Assembly (NCBI GenBank): GCA_948567375.1
Contig: OX419758.1
Span: 53,635,001-53,699,000 of the forward strand
Direction: 5' to 3'
Length of the DNA: 64,000 bases
From: Lunularia cruciata
Taxonomy: Eukaryota; Streptophyta; Marchantiopsida; Lunulariales; Lunulariaceae
The notes beneath the pieces were generated by a model. That model was not told the DNA's origin, searched no databases, and worked only from the letters and a program-made list of their open reading frames with translations. Shown one piece after another: positions 20,237-33,083 of this stretch (positions are counted from its first letter, which is position 1; the number at the start of each line of letters is the position of its first letter). The translations under genes and the position numbers were made by a program.

Positions 20237-21547
20237 TTTTTATTATCTAGAACTAACTATAGCTGGAAATGTTTTTATCCTATTACTTATATCAATTTTG
20301 ATTAGATATTATGCTATAATTCATTTAAGATACCTCTTTTAATTTAGGTATGTGAAATATTTGGTAATATTGGTTACCTATTTTTTTATCTTTAGATGAG
20401 AAATTTGGTAATGTAATCTGTATAATGCAAAAAAATTTGTATGATTATAATATCTAAAGATTGAACTTATTATAATTGACTATAAATCTTAAGATATAAT
20501 ACTATAATACAATAACTATAAAAGAATACTAATCTTTTAGGAAATCCTATACTTCACATTTTAGATGTTAGAAAATTATAATTCAAATTTTAAATATCTG
20601 GAGTCAGGTTCATTTGTTCTTGAGTGAGGAGTACTAAAATCTATAATTTGTAAGGCATTTATATATTTAGACTACATACTTCAAGACAATATAGACTGTA
20701 TACACAACAAGATCTTATGTTATGTCCAATCCCTAAAGGATAGTCCACGCATTTGAATATAGTCCAAGCATTTGAGGGATAGTCCACAGTCCACATGTTT
20801 GCTTTACATGTTTCTTATCACATTTTCATCTTTTACACATTAAGGTTATCTTTTTCATAATGTTATATTAGCTTTATTTTTCTTGTATACATCATCAAGC
20901 ACTAATCGATGATAAAGGCTACCTTAAATAAGAGAATTGTGTAAAAATCCCATAAATAAAATACCAAAAATGATAAATGCATAACAGTCAATTCAGTTTC
21001 CTTTCATTTTCTTTAATGATTTAGCATTACAACTTCAAGCATATAGTTGAAGAATATATATTGAAGTTCAAAAAAGAACTTGAAGTCAAGTTTGGTCTAA
21101 GTTATATAACAGCACAAGATGAAGCCAGTGATGAAGTGATATAAGTGAACGTCAATCTTGCATGGGTTTTGGTCGAGAGGAGAATGTTGGTGGAAAAAAA
21201 TAACCAAGTACTTTGATCAATTTAGAACAAACCACATTTGCAACACCTAGAGTAACAACATCTTGTCAAAGTGGGACAAATATGAGAAACTGATGAAACA
21301 AAAAGAAAGAAGCATTCTTCAAAAAGGTTGATGTGCCTTTTTTAACTATATCAAGAATCATTTAGAGAGTAAGGGTGGAACTTTGAGGTTCAATCTCAAC
21401 AATATTATTGGCAGAATATTGTTTCATCCTAACAATTGAATGATTTACCAAGTATCGGATATTGAGTTTATGAAGAAAAATGAGCCTCGGATGAGTCTAA
21501 TCTTATATGTCATGATGAATATGAATGATGAATAAACTCCCTCTCCC

Positions 21548-21803
21548 CTTGTTGGTTGTGTTGTTGGTTGTGTTGCTTTGGAGGGAAACATACCCAAACA
21601 CTTCAACAAATGAATTTAATTTCTCTATCATTGTCATTAGATGGAAGAAGGCTTTCTCCTTGCTGGTTGTGTTGCATTGGGACAAACATTCTCAAACAGC
21701 ATGACTATTGAATCTGATTTCTCACTCATTAGATAAGAGACAGAAATTCTCAACACCACAACAATTGAATCTGATTGCTCAATCATTGGATATGAGAAAG
21801 ACA
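21548..21803 (+). repeat. three imperfect repeats
   Basis: TTGGTTGTGTTGC and TGGTTGTGTTGC start two units (about 21551 and 21663); an inner piece (CAACAATTGAATCTGATT-like) recurs a third time near 21760. Units are 60-110 bp and diverged. Confidence 0.5.
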
Positions 21804-22594
21804 AGTATCTCACAAGCTTGATAGATCTCTTTTTTTAAAGGAATTTTCCATTGTAAACATTTGCTACTTTGAACACTCTTAAAGGCAAGCACTTAAGATG
21901 ATCCTTAATTTAGTCACTTATTTCTCCTAAATAAATACAAATAGATCCCTAAATAGGCTATTTAAGGGAGATCTCCTATTTGACTATTTTAAAGAGGCAT
22001 GTTGATAAGTAACACTATGGATGGTTTGTTGCCCTTCAAAGGAGAACCTAAAGACATCTTCAACTTTGAAATTATTTTGGAGAATTTTTAATCTTCAATC
22101 TTTATGTTTCTCTTTAAAATATTAATGATTATATGTACAGCACATTATAAGTCTATAATATTACTTGTGAATAAACATTCATTTATTTTATCTTCAAATT
22201 GAATTTCTAAGGACTTTTAAATTATATTCATGTATGCTTGCATGCCTTTTTAACCTTGAGTGTGATTTTTATTGATTTGAGTGTCTAGAAATTTACCATT
22301 CAATCATTCAATTATGTGATTTTTTCTTTTGGTAAAATTCAATTTTGAGGATTGAGAATATATGTCTTGAGTTCTTTCACTAAATAAATTCATATTTCAT
22401 ATAAATTGATATGATATTAATTCCTATAAATTTTATTTATCTGAATTCTAAAATTAAAACCTCTAAAAAATTTGATATTGTAAAAGTTGGTGAGGTTCTT
22501 ATTTCAAAATTTCCAACTGACTGTTAATTTGATTTTTTATTTGCTAAGCTCTTGAAACTATTATTTTCAATATAATAATAAATTTTGATGCATT

Positions 22595-22603
22595 AATATA
22601 TAG
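22595..22603. repeat. target-site duplication of the MULE, left copy
   Basis: AATATATAG, repeated exactly at 26325-26333. Nine bp is the typical length for Mutator-like elements. Confidence 0.85.
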
Positions 22604-22643
22604 GGAAAATTACCTAAATATGCTCTTAGTTGCAGATATTACA
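22604..22643 (+). repeat. left terminal inverted repeat of the MULE
   Basis: Aligns with the reverse complement of 26282-26324, for example AAAATTAC-CTAAATA against AAAATTATCAAAATA and a shared ATATTACA. Confidence 0.8.
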
Positions 22644-22929
22644 AAAATAACCATAGGCTGCTCTCAAGCACAATGCAATCACCAACAACTATGAATAAAA
22701 AGTACTCAAATCTGACCGCCATCGCTACAATGTGTGAACAATACAAGTTGTTGTTTTGGCAACTCCATGCTTCTAGCATGCTTCTAAAACATGCTTCTAA
22801 AACAAAAAAAATCTACATCAAAGCAACAAAAAAGAAGATGCTTATCTTTGCACATAGCACCTTGGAAACCAACATACCAGCCACACATGGGTAGCATCAG
22901 CCGTGAAGGCCAAACTTCATAGCACACCA

Positions 22930-24090
22930 TTACATTAACCAACTGAGGTTATGAAAGACCTTCAGCACAAATTCAATGTTTCTATCCCATACATGCAATC
23001 TTGGAGAGGCCATAAGACTGCAAAGAGTCTACTACAAGGCACCTTTGAAGAAGGCTACCATAGTTTCCAATAATATTATGTTAAATTAGAGCATTCAAAC
23101 CTTGGAAGCATTGCTTAACTCAAATGGAATGATGCTCTTTTCTAAAGCATGAACAGTGCCTACTATGCACAACTGCAAGAGTTTTAACATTACCACCTTA
23201 TGATTTGATTTGATGGAACTCACTTCAAAGGGAAATACCTTAAAATTCTTTTAGCAACAATTGGTATTGATGCAAAAAGAGCATTGTTTCAGATTGTGCT
23301 TGCAGTGGCTGATGTAGAAGATGATGTCAATTGGGAGTGGTTATGTTAAAAGCTCTACACCACAATGATAGCAATTGGCAGTACAACTTTCTTTCTGACC
23401 AATAGAATGAACTTGTTGAAGGTAATGTAGCCAACTTTTTGCCATCGCAGCATGCTTATTGCATGCAACATCTTGCTTAAATTTTGCATATGCAATTCAA
23501 AAAACTTCAACTTAATCAAGCTACTTTAGAAAGTGTCAAGCACAATAAAAAATTTTGAGTTTGACATCTATATGAAAGATAGTGTAAACATAAAGGAAGC
23601 TGCAAAGTGTTGGTTGTCAAAAAAATCTAACCAAAACATTATGCAACGATATATTTTCAAGGAAATTGATATACCAATTCATCTTTAATATTACATAGTC
23701 TTTGAACTCTTGGATACTTGATGTATAGAAGCTTCTAATTCAATAGTTTCTAGTAGTAGTTCAAAGTAAACTAATTACTTTGTATACAAGACTACACATT
23801 TCCCTACCTATGCCAAATGGGCCACCATCACTTTCTACAAATGCAATAGCACAAATTGATAAATCACACTAATGAATGTTAATATTAATTTTTTATGACT
23901 AATGAGAGTGCTTGGTGTCCCTCACCTCACGGACATGTGTGGATCATCAATTTGGATCAACAAACATGTAGCTTCATATGTTTGCAATCATATGGGATAC
24001 TGTGTGTATGTGCTAATAGCATCCTTCTCTACTCTCCTTTATCAATTATTGGTACATCAAGACATTTCACACTTCTTGTACTGTAGTTTT
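22930..24090 (+). pseudogene. MULE transposase, N-terminal to SWIM part
   Basis: From about 22963 the frame reads QHKFNVSIPYMQSWRGHKTA, typical of the region before the MULE DDE core. At 23212 the same frame gives DGTHFKGKYLKILL, GIDAKRALFQIV and AVADVEDDVNWEWL, which matches the first part of the MULE transposase domain including the first catalytic Asp. At about 23895-24010 another frame has VWIINLDQQTCSF and GILCVCA, a damaged SWIM zinc finger (CxCxnCxH with the second Cys and the His changed). Internal stops and frame changes are frequent. Autonomous MULE transposases are about 600-800 residues; this is a broken version. Confidence 0.82.
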
Positions 24091-24099
24091 TATTGTAGG

Positions 24100-25850
24100 C
24101 TTGTTTACCATACCGGTGATCATGAATTATTCTTGACTTTTTATTTAGTCCTTGGTCACAATAGCTTCCGTTCTTATATACCTATATACATATGTCTCAT
24201 GTTTGACGCATTGCTCATTATCAGACCTATGACTATCCACTCTCTTCTCCTTTGGCCCAACTCACATATGGTGTTTTGCTTCATGGTCCCCTTTGTGTGT
24301 TCTGAACAGTTTGTCAATTTTGATTCCCCCATAATAGTTTACTTTTGATTTGTGTCTTCAATTATAGCTTGTTTAATTCACTCCTTGCATTACTTTGCAT
24401 TTTGCTATATCTATTCCTTCCTGTTGATCAAGATATATTGATAGTACAAGTAGAGTAATAAGTAGAATAGCTACTATGATATGCAGTGGTATACTCTATC
24501 CAGTCTACTGACTTATAGTGCATCCCTCTTAACATTAGTCTCCACAACATCTTTATGTCAAGCCTTTCAACTGCTCACACAAACTAATACCCCTTCTATT
24601 GATAGGTTGACACATGGAAACATCTCGCCTTATAGCTCCCTTCCTTCACAGTTCTTGAGGCCTCTCTAAGCACCCAAAGCCATCCTTCCCTTGGAAACCC
24701 TCTCTCCTCTCCTTTGCTTCTGCTTGTTTAGGTCATTGCTCTTGATTAGGTCACAATATGTTCTCCCTTGGTAGTTCAACCTTTGTCTGCCTGTCCATTC
24801 TACCTTACTCTTGGCTCTCTAGCTCTACATTTGACACTCAAACAAGTTCTTGTGGATTGCTGTTTGGTTTTACGTGCTGCTAACACTAATAGACATTTTC
24901 CTTATAGGCATTTCCTAGGGATGTCTCAAATCACTCACACACTCTTGCTTTTTATTTTATTTTCTTCCTTCTTATTTTATTTTGTTCACCATTTTGTTTA
25001 TGGCTACATTCTATGTTTGTCCAATTTCTGCTCTTTTGGGAGACCTTAAGCTCCATTTTTTCATTTCTATAGCCTTCCATTTTTGTAACCTTCCACTAGC
25101 AGTTTATTATTTTGTGTGGCACTAATGAAAGATGGTTGTTTATTATTTCAAGCTGCATTGTTGGAAGCAACCAATTTTGCCTTGGCACTCATAAGTTTTT
25201 GAGTAGAAACTTGAGATGACGAGTACTAACAATTGCTTAGCTACTTTGGCACTACGTGAGGCACTAATGAAGTTGGTGTTATTGTGGAGGTTTACTATGG
25301 CTGCCTTCTGCTTCCTTCAGTTGTTTAGCATCTCCGGACTCCAATGTCCATAGCACTAGTTATGATATACTTTATATCTTGTCCTCTTATGCTTTGCTCT
25401 AGTTACCCTCTTACATTTCAACTCGTTTCTGCAGCCACATCCTTTGAGCATTCTTGTTTTGTTCCACTCCTCCATTCCCCTACTAATTCACTCCCTAGTA
25501 TTTTCCCTTTGATCTTTGACTGCTTCCAGCCTTGACCCCTTGTGTTTATAGTATTCCTACCCAACTCCAGCCCACATTCTTCATCTTTGTCCATGCATTG
25601 CTTCCTGGTGGGCTCTTACAACACGTTTCCTATTCCTCTCGCTATTGTTTGCATTGCTGCTCTTGATTTCATGTTCTTTACTGTCCATTGGCAATGTTAT
25701 TCTCAAATTTTTTTCAATTATGCCTTTGCTGCAGGTTACTTTTGATGCATTTTACATTAAAGATTTAATACTACTCCAGCATTGTGATTCAAGTACATAT
25801 TGTTTATTGGATATTTGCACTTCATGAGTTCTACATGACCCGTTCCCAAA
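24100..25850 (+). other. pyrimidine-rich segment inside the MULE
   Basis: About 1.75 kb of T/C-rich plus-strand sequence between the SWIM relic and the C-terminal knuckle relic. Several 60-150 codon frames occur but none has a known domain. It may be an intron, a captured host fragment or a decayed insertion; the sequence alone does not decide. Confidence 0.45.
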
Positions 25851-26041
25851 ACTGCTTTTGCTCTTATTTACCAATGTATATCTACATATATACTACACAT
25901 TTATCCAATCCCAAACCTTGAGGATATCACATTTAGCAACAGTCAGACTATTACCTCTAGTGAATCACCAACCATCTAGATGCCCAAGAAAGAGGTGAAT
26001 ACACACATTAAAGATATGGATAGCAAAAATATTTATGCAAA

Positions 26042-26095
26042 TGCAGTCGGTGCGCAAAGAAGGTACATACAAAGACAACATGAAGGAGCATCAAA
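26042..26095 (+). pseudogene. MULE transposase, C-terminal zinc knuckle relic
   Basis: Reads CSRCAKKVHTKTT then TGA where the last Cys of the CX2CX4HX4C knuckle should be. MULE transposases end in a CCHC knuckle of this form. A Pro/Lys-rich stretch around 25965-26000 would correspond to the usual linker. Confidence 0.65.
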
Positions 26096-26281
26096 TATGC
26101 AGCAAGATAGCACTACACTACTATAATTGCAAGTTTTGAGTCAGGCAAACTCAAACGATATTTAGATAGCAATGTAATTCTCATTCACATTTGTCTGTTG
26201 AAGCAATGCAAGTTGATGGTGTGTGTATATACCAAGTGTGTATGTTTTAAGTGTAATTTGTGTAATTTCTAAATTTATAGG

Positions 26282-26324
26282 TGTAATATTCACAACTTAG
26301 GGAGTTATTTTGATAATTTTTGCC
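26282..26324 (-). repeat. right terminal inverted repeat of the MULE
   Basis: Inverted partner of 22604-22643; directly followed by AATATATAG. Confidence 0.8.
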
Positions 26325-26333
26325 AATATATAG
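26325..26333. repeat. target-site duplication of the MULE, right copy
   Basis: AATATATAG, identical to 22595-22603. Confidence 0.85.
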
Positions 26334-26833
26334 CTTTCAAATTTTGTGCATAAAAAATATATCAATTCATTGTTGAGCTGCAAAGTAAATTCTCATTTAA
26401 AGATATTCATCCAACTTTCATTTGTAGCTTAGTTAGAAGATTATTTTATAGGAACTGAATCAATCCAATTCAAAATTAAGTTTTAAATAAGAAATAAATT
26501 TGTTTAATTTTGGAGTTTACTTGCATCAATTTACAAGTTTGATAGTATGTTATATTAAAAATTGTGCAATCATTTTCTTTCTCCATATAAGTGATTGAGA
26601 TTCAATTTCCATGTTCCTTCATTACCATTGTGGTAGTATACTTTATTGAAGTCCAAAATATTTTCATCAAAAAATATCCATTTTCTCTATGGTTCCAACT
26701 ACTTTTAAACAATATAATGATCCTTGGGATATTCATTCTCTAATCCCAAATTAAGATAATATTTGATCATTGAACGGTATGTATTTTGTCCTTCCAACAA
26801 TACTCTAAATATTTACACACAAGTGTAGGATTC
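26334..26833. other. AT-rich DNA, nothing recognised
   Basis: No frame or repeat of note between the MULE and the non-LTR element relic. Confidence 0.5.
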
Positions 26834-29800
26834 CTATCTAAAGGATACAAATAAATAAATCGTGGGCATTAATGTTGGTCTATTATATGCTTTAGGATCA
26901 TATATATATATAGTACCCCAAAGGAAAGAGGAAAGGAATACAAAGCACACATAAGTGCTAGAGGAAAAAGGAGCACATGGTCCGACCTTCCTAAGAGGCT
27001 TGGAAAGAAACGCAAGAACCAAATAAGGACACAAAAAGAAAAATGATAGAAGTGCAATAACACCTATGAAAGAAAGGGAGTTTAGTCTACTCCTAAAAAT
27101 ATGGTAGAGGTTCTCCAATGGTATATCTAGTAAGGTGGGTGGGAGGATCCTAGGTGTGCCCATCGCCACCGCTTACTGGTGAAGACCCAACACCTGAGCA
27201 CATTGCAATATGACTGATATGAGATGTTGATAATCTGATGTGAGCATGGCTATAGAGATAGACAATGCCACTCTCTGCTACAATGAACCTTGAGTTTCAT
27301 CCATGAGGAGACCATCAAATTGGTGATAAAGGCACCCAAAAATCTCAATCACCAAATGGACAAAGGTATCAAAGGATAAACATGGTGCATAGTGGTCTTC
27401 CTTGTCCCTAGAGGCAATGGTCACTATTATGCCCTCCCTTATATGCCTACTCATGCCAATGACTTAGCTCATAGAGGGTTTGCCACTACCACATCATACA
27501 AGGTGTGACAACCATCTATGAAAGTAACAATATCTGTTGGCACTCACCAAATAAGTAGTCTTGGTAGATCCAATCAATACTCAATTTGAACTTGGGCCCA
27601 TGTAGCTTGTAAGATGTAACACCCATTCGTGCATGTGTGTGGTATTATGATATATAGCTTAGTATTACAAATACTTGAGAGATATTATTTATATAGAGAT
27701 AAAGGATGGTTCTACATTAGTCATGATTAGCTAAAGTTAGTCATAACTAAGATAGTGGGGACCTTACTTTAGAGGAAGTGGAAAAGATGAGCACCACTAT
27801 TTTGGATTCTAGTGTGTTGACTTAGTTGTATTCCTAGGTGTTTGGCTTTGAGGAAAGAGTCGAGAACTCTTGGGCCTACAAGCCTTTTTGTTTTGGATTC
27901 TTCTATCGTCCAAGGATAGCCCATATGAAGGAATCCTTGACTTAGTGGTTGGGTCAAGATAAGATCATATGCTTTGTGGAATATGCCCATATGGATGGAT
28001 ATTCCTTTATACTTTTTGACTTTACTTGACTTTTAGCCTAGTAACTTGAGTTACTCCAGTAATTGGTAACTTTGGTGTGTAACAATTTCACAAGTATATA
28101 AACTAGGGGTGAGGAGGTACTCATCATCCTTTCATTTGCAACTATCTTTCTCTCATTGAGTTCTTTAGTGAGCAATGTCTTGAGTCTTGGAGTGTTAGCC
28201 CTGGAGGAGTATGATAGAGATGGGGTTCCTTGCCTTCTTAGTCCATGGTGCGCTACCATAATAGCCATCAGAGGTTCATCCTGAGTGAGAGACAGGCCGG
28301 CTCATAGATCTGAGCAACTATATCACAAATAAGATCATGGACTCTAGTGGGCTTCCTACCCATTGTACATAATAAAAAGAGCATCCCATGTAAATCATAT
28401 GGAGAACCATATGCACAACAATTTGAAAGTCCAATGAAAATTTGATATGGGAGACCCAACCTCAAGCATAGTGTTGTGGTAAACTCCTCAAAAGTAAATC
28501 TGAAGTCATCAATCAAAGGTGAAGTCTGAAGACAAGATCCAAAGCCTTTCTCTCCATATGAGGGAATCCTAGATATATCTAGTAGAGATGCATCAATGAG
28601 AATGCTAGTAAGTGTGTGAGTGTGCATACATTCATTGAGATCCACCTAAATCTTCCTAAAGTCTAAGGATACAAAGTCAATAACTTAAGGAATGATGTGC
28701 ATATTGTGCTTGGTAGTAAATCTTGAGCCAACCAAAGATATGACTGAAAAGCAGAAGTGCTTGAATCCACTATTGTGATGGGTCCCAACAAAAAAGGATG
28801 CCCCTCATGTAAGAACCTATTTGCTAAATGAGGGACCATGAGGGCCCAAGCTCCAATATATATTGTTGGTGTTGTAGCATCTTGCTCTATGAGGCCGCAT
28901 CTACACATGATTGTGGGAAGACCTATTTGTTGCTTACACCACTCATTTGAGAGCTATGAGAGCATACATGGCCCTAAGAGAGTGTAGAAAGTATGCCAAA
29001 TGGTGCTATCAAACATCCTCAAGTGTGGTAGTAATAACTCTATAGGAGGGAAAATCCTTGCCAAATATGTGGCCCTTTAGAGGTCAAACGATGCAAGAAT
29101 AGAATAAGCAACTCGGGTATTCCTCACCTAAGGTAGGAGATAAACATGAGCTATGGCCTGGACTAGGTTGTCTAAACTAAATGTACTACAATACTCCTCC
29201 TCTCCTAAAGGAGACACCAAAACTCTCAAACTACCTATGGGGAAATGGAATCCTTGTGGGAAGTCAAAGGGAGTGAGAACCATACATGGGCTCCAGTTTG
29301 GACATATAACCCATTCCTCTAAGCATAGTATGAAATCATACACTGCTTTAACTACATTCTCCTATATGAATTTCATCCAAGAGGGAAGAGAAAAGACATG
29401 ATGGAAAAGTAGTTACCACTTGTCAAACAGCTATGTAATGTATTATGGCAAAGAGAGGCCTTCCAAAGGGATCCCTTTGCCGTGTGCTCTTCGCTGAAGT
29501 CAACTATGTGAACTCTATAGTAGTAGTATGGTGGTTGTACAATAGAGGTGTGTCTATACCACATAAAGTACAAAAAAATAGTATCAAGGAGTGGATCTAA
29601 TTTCAAGCTGAGCAAAGAGCATGAAATAAATTTGGATGAGAGATAGTATTGAAGGCATTAGAGACATCAACATGGACCATCACCCAATCTGGATGAATGT
29701 CCAAGGATGCTCAAATGCTTGTGATCACTATCTTGCATCCCCTTGGAGTAGCCATTGCAAATTGATGTGGGAACAACATGGACAAAAAATACTAATGTGA

Positions 29801-31270
29801 TTGTACACAAAGAGTACAAGAAAACATCTCCAATGGCAATTGGATGCATACTTGATGTCTCCTTTGCAAGTGCTAGGAGACAAGAAGCACCAAAAAGATA
29901 AGCTGCTCCAAGGGGAATTGGCTTGAGGCAATGTACTGGAAAAAAGCAAAGAGAGGAGGAAATTTTGAGTCTAGAGCATCTAGGGAAAGGCAACCCTATA
30001 GCTCAAAAACTAGCTTGGATGGCTTGTTCACAAAGAAACACGGGGAGTGGAGTAAAGCATGAGCAAAGCAAGACTCAATAAGCTATAACTCCTCATCTAG
30101 CTGGTAATCATGGAGAAATGATGGGAGGTTCTTAGTGGCATACGGATGTAGGTCCTATAAAGCAAATAGAATTTCCAAGGATAAGCGCGCCTAGGCTACC
30201 CATCTATACTCACGTGCTTGACCTAACATCAAGCAGTGAAGAGGAAAAAATGCTTTGGTGGTAGGGTGTGGAGCTATGGAGACTCTACAATCTGCCAAGT
30301 GATAGCTTGGGCTCCAATGGTATACTTCTCTTAGAGAGCTGTCCAATCTCTTTTCAAAAAGTTGTGAATCCTAGAGGTAGTCTTCCAATGTCCCAAAGCA
30401 CCTTGATGGACTAGGAGGAGTAATGTCCATTGTGGGAAAAGGGCCAATACAGTTCAAGTGGAGACATCTTTGCCATGAGCATCAACCAAAATAGCATGGA
30501 ATAAAAGAGATTATGTGGAGCCAATAAGAGGAAGCAATGGGAAGGATCTCTAAGTGTACATCCATGGTTGGAGCAAACCTAGTAGGAATGCCTAAAGAAG
30601 GTCTAACAAGTGTAACCAAGAATATAATTTTGGGTGAGCCTAGAGAGCCATTACGCGCATACAAATGGGATCTACAAGTGTAGGACAAGAGGTGATCTTA
30701 GCTTGTATATACAAGCCACAAGATCTCCTTGTATGTTGTGCAAGTCTAATCCCTACTCATGGACAATTTGGATAAGATAGAGTAGGACGCTGATGGGGCG
30801 GGATATATGGATATGATGATGGCATTGGTGTAGGAGAATGATCTTGTATGGGTGGTAAGGCAGTAGTGGTGGGAGGAGGATGAGGGGTAGGGGGTCAAGT
30901 GGTGGAGTATCCTCCATAGGGAAGTCAGCTCCTATTGGGCCCATTGATGGTAGAGGAGAAGTATGTGATCTAGGGATTGAAGGGACTCCATTTAGATAAA
31001 CATTGGCAATTATGAAACAAACAAGGTAAAGGTTGAGTCCTAGGTTGCACATACGGGGCTTGAGGAGTGACACTTGAGGTAGTCCCTCTATAGCCTTGTG
31101 TCAAGGAGCACGATGGAGGCATGAAGAGAGATGCTTGAAGAATTTTGAAGAATTTTGTTAACTTGTATGTCCTCTGATTGTACGTTGCACTAGATTTACA
31201 AATGAGAAGTTGCACTAGATCTACAAATGAGAAGTTGCACAACTTTGAACATCCCAATAAACTCAATTTT
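26834..31270 (-). mobile_element. non-LTR retrotransposon relic, RLE-like, minus strand, split by a solo LTR
   Basis: Minus-strand fragments in order of a non-LTR element. RT: WVMVHVDVSNAFNTISH (plus 29640-29710), RQRDPFGRPLFA (near 29440-29480), LLDEIH (near 29365-29385, the YxDD site degraded to LDE). Zinc region: CAYGSPYDLHGMLFLLC and VHDLICDIV (28310-28410). After the solo LTR at 27615-28306: HTLYDVVVANPL (near 27490) and AIEIFGCLYHQFDG (near 27310-27360). This C-terminal layout (Cys/His finger, HD-x-RD, then D-V-V-x-x-P and a later Lys/Glu region) recalls elements with a restriction-like endonuclease; that subclass is inference. Same family as 47200-51050. Ends approximate, no poly(A) seen. 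Confidence 0.72.
27615..28306 (+). repeat. solo LTR of the inner-element family
   Basis: 692 bp, the same length as the LTRs at 8514 and 15642 and similar throughout with scattered substitutions; it ends CTCATA instead of CTCACA. No internal sequence lies beside it, so it is the product of LTR-LTR recombination. No exact 5-bp duplication flanks it, though AGAT straddles both junctions. It interrupts the non-LTR element just after the codons for DIVAQI. Confidence 0.93.
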
Positions 31271-33083
31271 AAATTCTGAGAAATATTTAATCCATGTCTG
31301 TTGAAATGGCCTGACTACATATGACAACAGTGGGAAGAATGGCATCCGCAGTTATTACAGATAAATTGTTGACTATGGTGATCTTCACGCCCTATTGCAC
31401 TCAATTGGACCCACTTACTAAACATTTTGAAAAATGAAAAAAGCTGTTTGCTCCCCAAAAGTCACTGCGGGACTGCTTCAACCCCAATTTGGATGTTTAG
31501 TACTCTACCGGGACTTCACCCAGAATTATGGACCTGACTTAACGCATGTTCACTAAAGCGAGTTTACATACTTTCCGGATAACTTTAATAACTACTTTCC
31601 TCCCAAACACATGACGTTTCTCTAAACGCATGTTCACTAAAGCGAGTTTACATACTTTCCGGATAACCTTAATAACTACTTTCCTCCCAAACACATGTTC
31701 ACTAAGGCGAGTTTACGTTCTTTCGAAAAAAATATATTACTTATCAGTTTCTCGTATACAATATTTGGCGGGATGGGTAGTTCCTCCCAAACACATGTTC
31801 ACTAAGGCGAGTTTATGTTCTGTTCGGATAACTTTAATGACTACTTCGTTTATCGCGGGATGGGTTTTGCTGCAAGTGAGTATGGAAATGGCGTGTTATG
31901 GTATATGAATTGAAGTGTAATATCAATACGGTACATTTCCGAACTGCACTTACTGGCACAGCGCTGGATGTTTCAATACATCGGAAATAGTTTTATTGAT
32001 AGTTAACATTTTACAACAACGTTTCCATTTTCTTGTCGATTTAAGATTCTGCTCGATTACTTTACCAATATTGTAATGTACGCCTTCCTTTCCCTACATG
32101 ATCTTTCTCCTCGACCCTTCACAACAGATTTTTGTCCTTCACAGTTTCTTTCCAGAAAGTGATTACCTTGGGACAGAAAGAAAATTTCGAAAACAGACCT
32201 TTACTAACACCGATGTGTGTGCTATAACTAAATTGTTCTTCAGAGATACCCTTTGATAAAGGACGAGATGTTGTAAACACGCTAACTAGAACAAGAATGG
32301 CCACACGACTGGCAAGACAGAATATTTAGACAATTCAGGCGACACGACAACCAATGTCGATAAGACGAGTCTTTAGAAGCTGTTAAATGCATTTAACGAC
32401 AATAAACTCAAGTGACCTTCATATGAGCCAAGAATCGTCTATTTCATGGCCTTCTTCATGACGCAGTTCCCATGCAGTTCGTTGTGAAGATTCAGCATGC
32501 AGTACCTTTCACTCTTATCTGATTAGTTGAGGACTCTACCATTCCCCGAGTAAATCCTGTAAGTAGCAACAGAAGGCCCCACACTTCATATTGACAATTT
32601 CTAGTAACGGTAGGAGGATTCAGTTTGAGTTGGGGTCCCACAAGCACAACATGGTCCAGGTACAAATCGATAAGGTGGAATGTCGAGGATGGCATCCCGG
32701 TAGTTGATGGAAGATTCGTCATAAGAGTATATTATGAGTCAAAATCAAAAGATCTAAAATACATACTTTGCATACATTACATCTAGTGTAGTCAGGGGGC
32801 CTGAAAAATAAGACGGCCGTCCAGTCTAATCTATTGTACTATACATCGACGGAATTCCAAAGCTTATGGCATATTCAGCTCTATAGAAGCAAAAACAACT
32901 ACTTTGATGCAGCACATCAGTCTTCCACTTTATCTGAAGTGTACAATCTACAGATCTATATCAAGATAAGAGAGCGATGCTTCTCATCCTGAAATGAATT
33001 CTGGAGCTCTAACATAATAACCTAGATGTATACCTCGATTTTCCGTTTAACTTGAGTTTATAGGCAAAATTTCATGATGTTAT
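31271..33083. other. unique intergenic DNA 3' of the HMA gene
   Basis: GC content rises compared with the left side. Contains the repeat cluster at 31541-31865 and no convincing gene. Short frames at 32119-32722 have no recognised domain. Confidence 0.5.
31541..31865 (+). repeat. four direct repeats of 65-100 bp
   Basis: CATGTTCACTAA starts at 31545, 31629, 31694 and 31794. Each copy continues with a GCGAGTTTA core, then a TTCGGATAACTTTAAT-like block and TTCCTCCCAAACACATG. Copies 1 and 2 are nearly identical; 3 and 4 are diverged or partly replaced. Confidence 0.88.

Larger units (their letters stand above)
19370..22594. other. AT-rich DNA without a recognisable gene
   Basis: No frame with a domain. 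Contains a hexanucleotide microsatellite and a set of imperfect repeats, listed separately. Confidence 0.6.
22604..26324 (+). mobile_element. Mutator-like DNA transposon (MULE), decayed but with both ends
   Basis: A 3721-bp element bounded by imperfect terminal inverted repeats of about 40 bp (22604-22643 and 26282-26324; outer bases GGAAAATTACC and GGCAAAAATTATC) and a perfect 9-bp duplication. Inside, on the plus strand, lie the pieces of a MULE transposase in the usual order: N-terminal helical region, DDE core start, SWIM zinc finger and a C-terminal CCHC knuckle. A pyrimidine-rich segment at about 24100-25850 separates the last two; it may be an intron or a later insertion. Stops make the element non-autonomous. 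Confidence 0.88.

Noticed and set aside
27612-28309. Target duplication AGAT around the solo LTR
   Set aside because: The match only works if it overlaps the LTR terminal bases, so it is not a clean duplication.
31541-31865. CRISPR-like array
   Set aside because: Only four irregularly spaced copies, the units themselves are the long parts, and the context is a plant nuclear genome.
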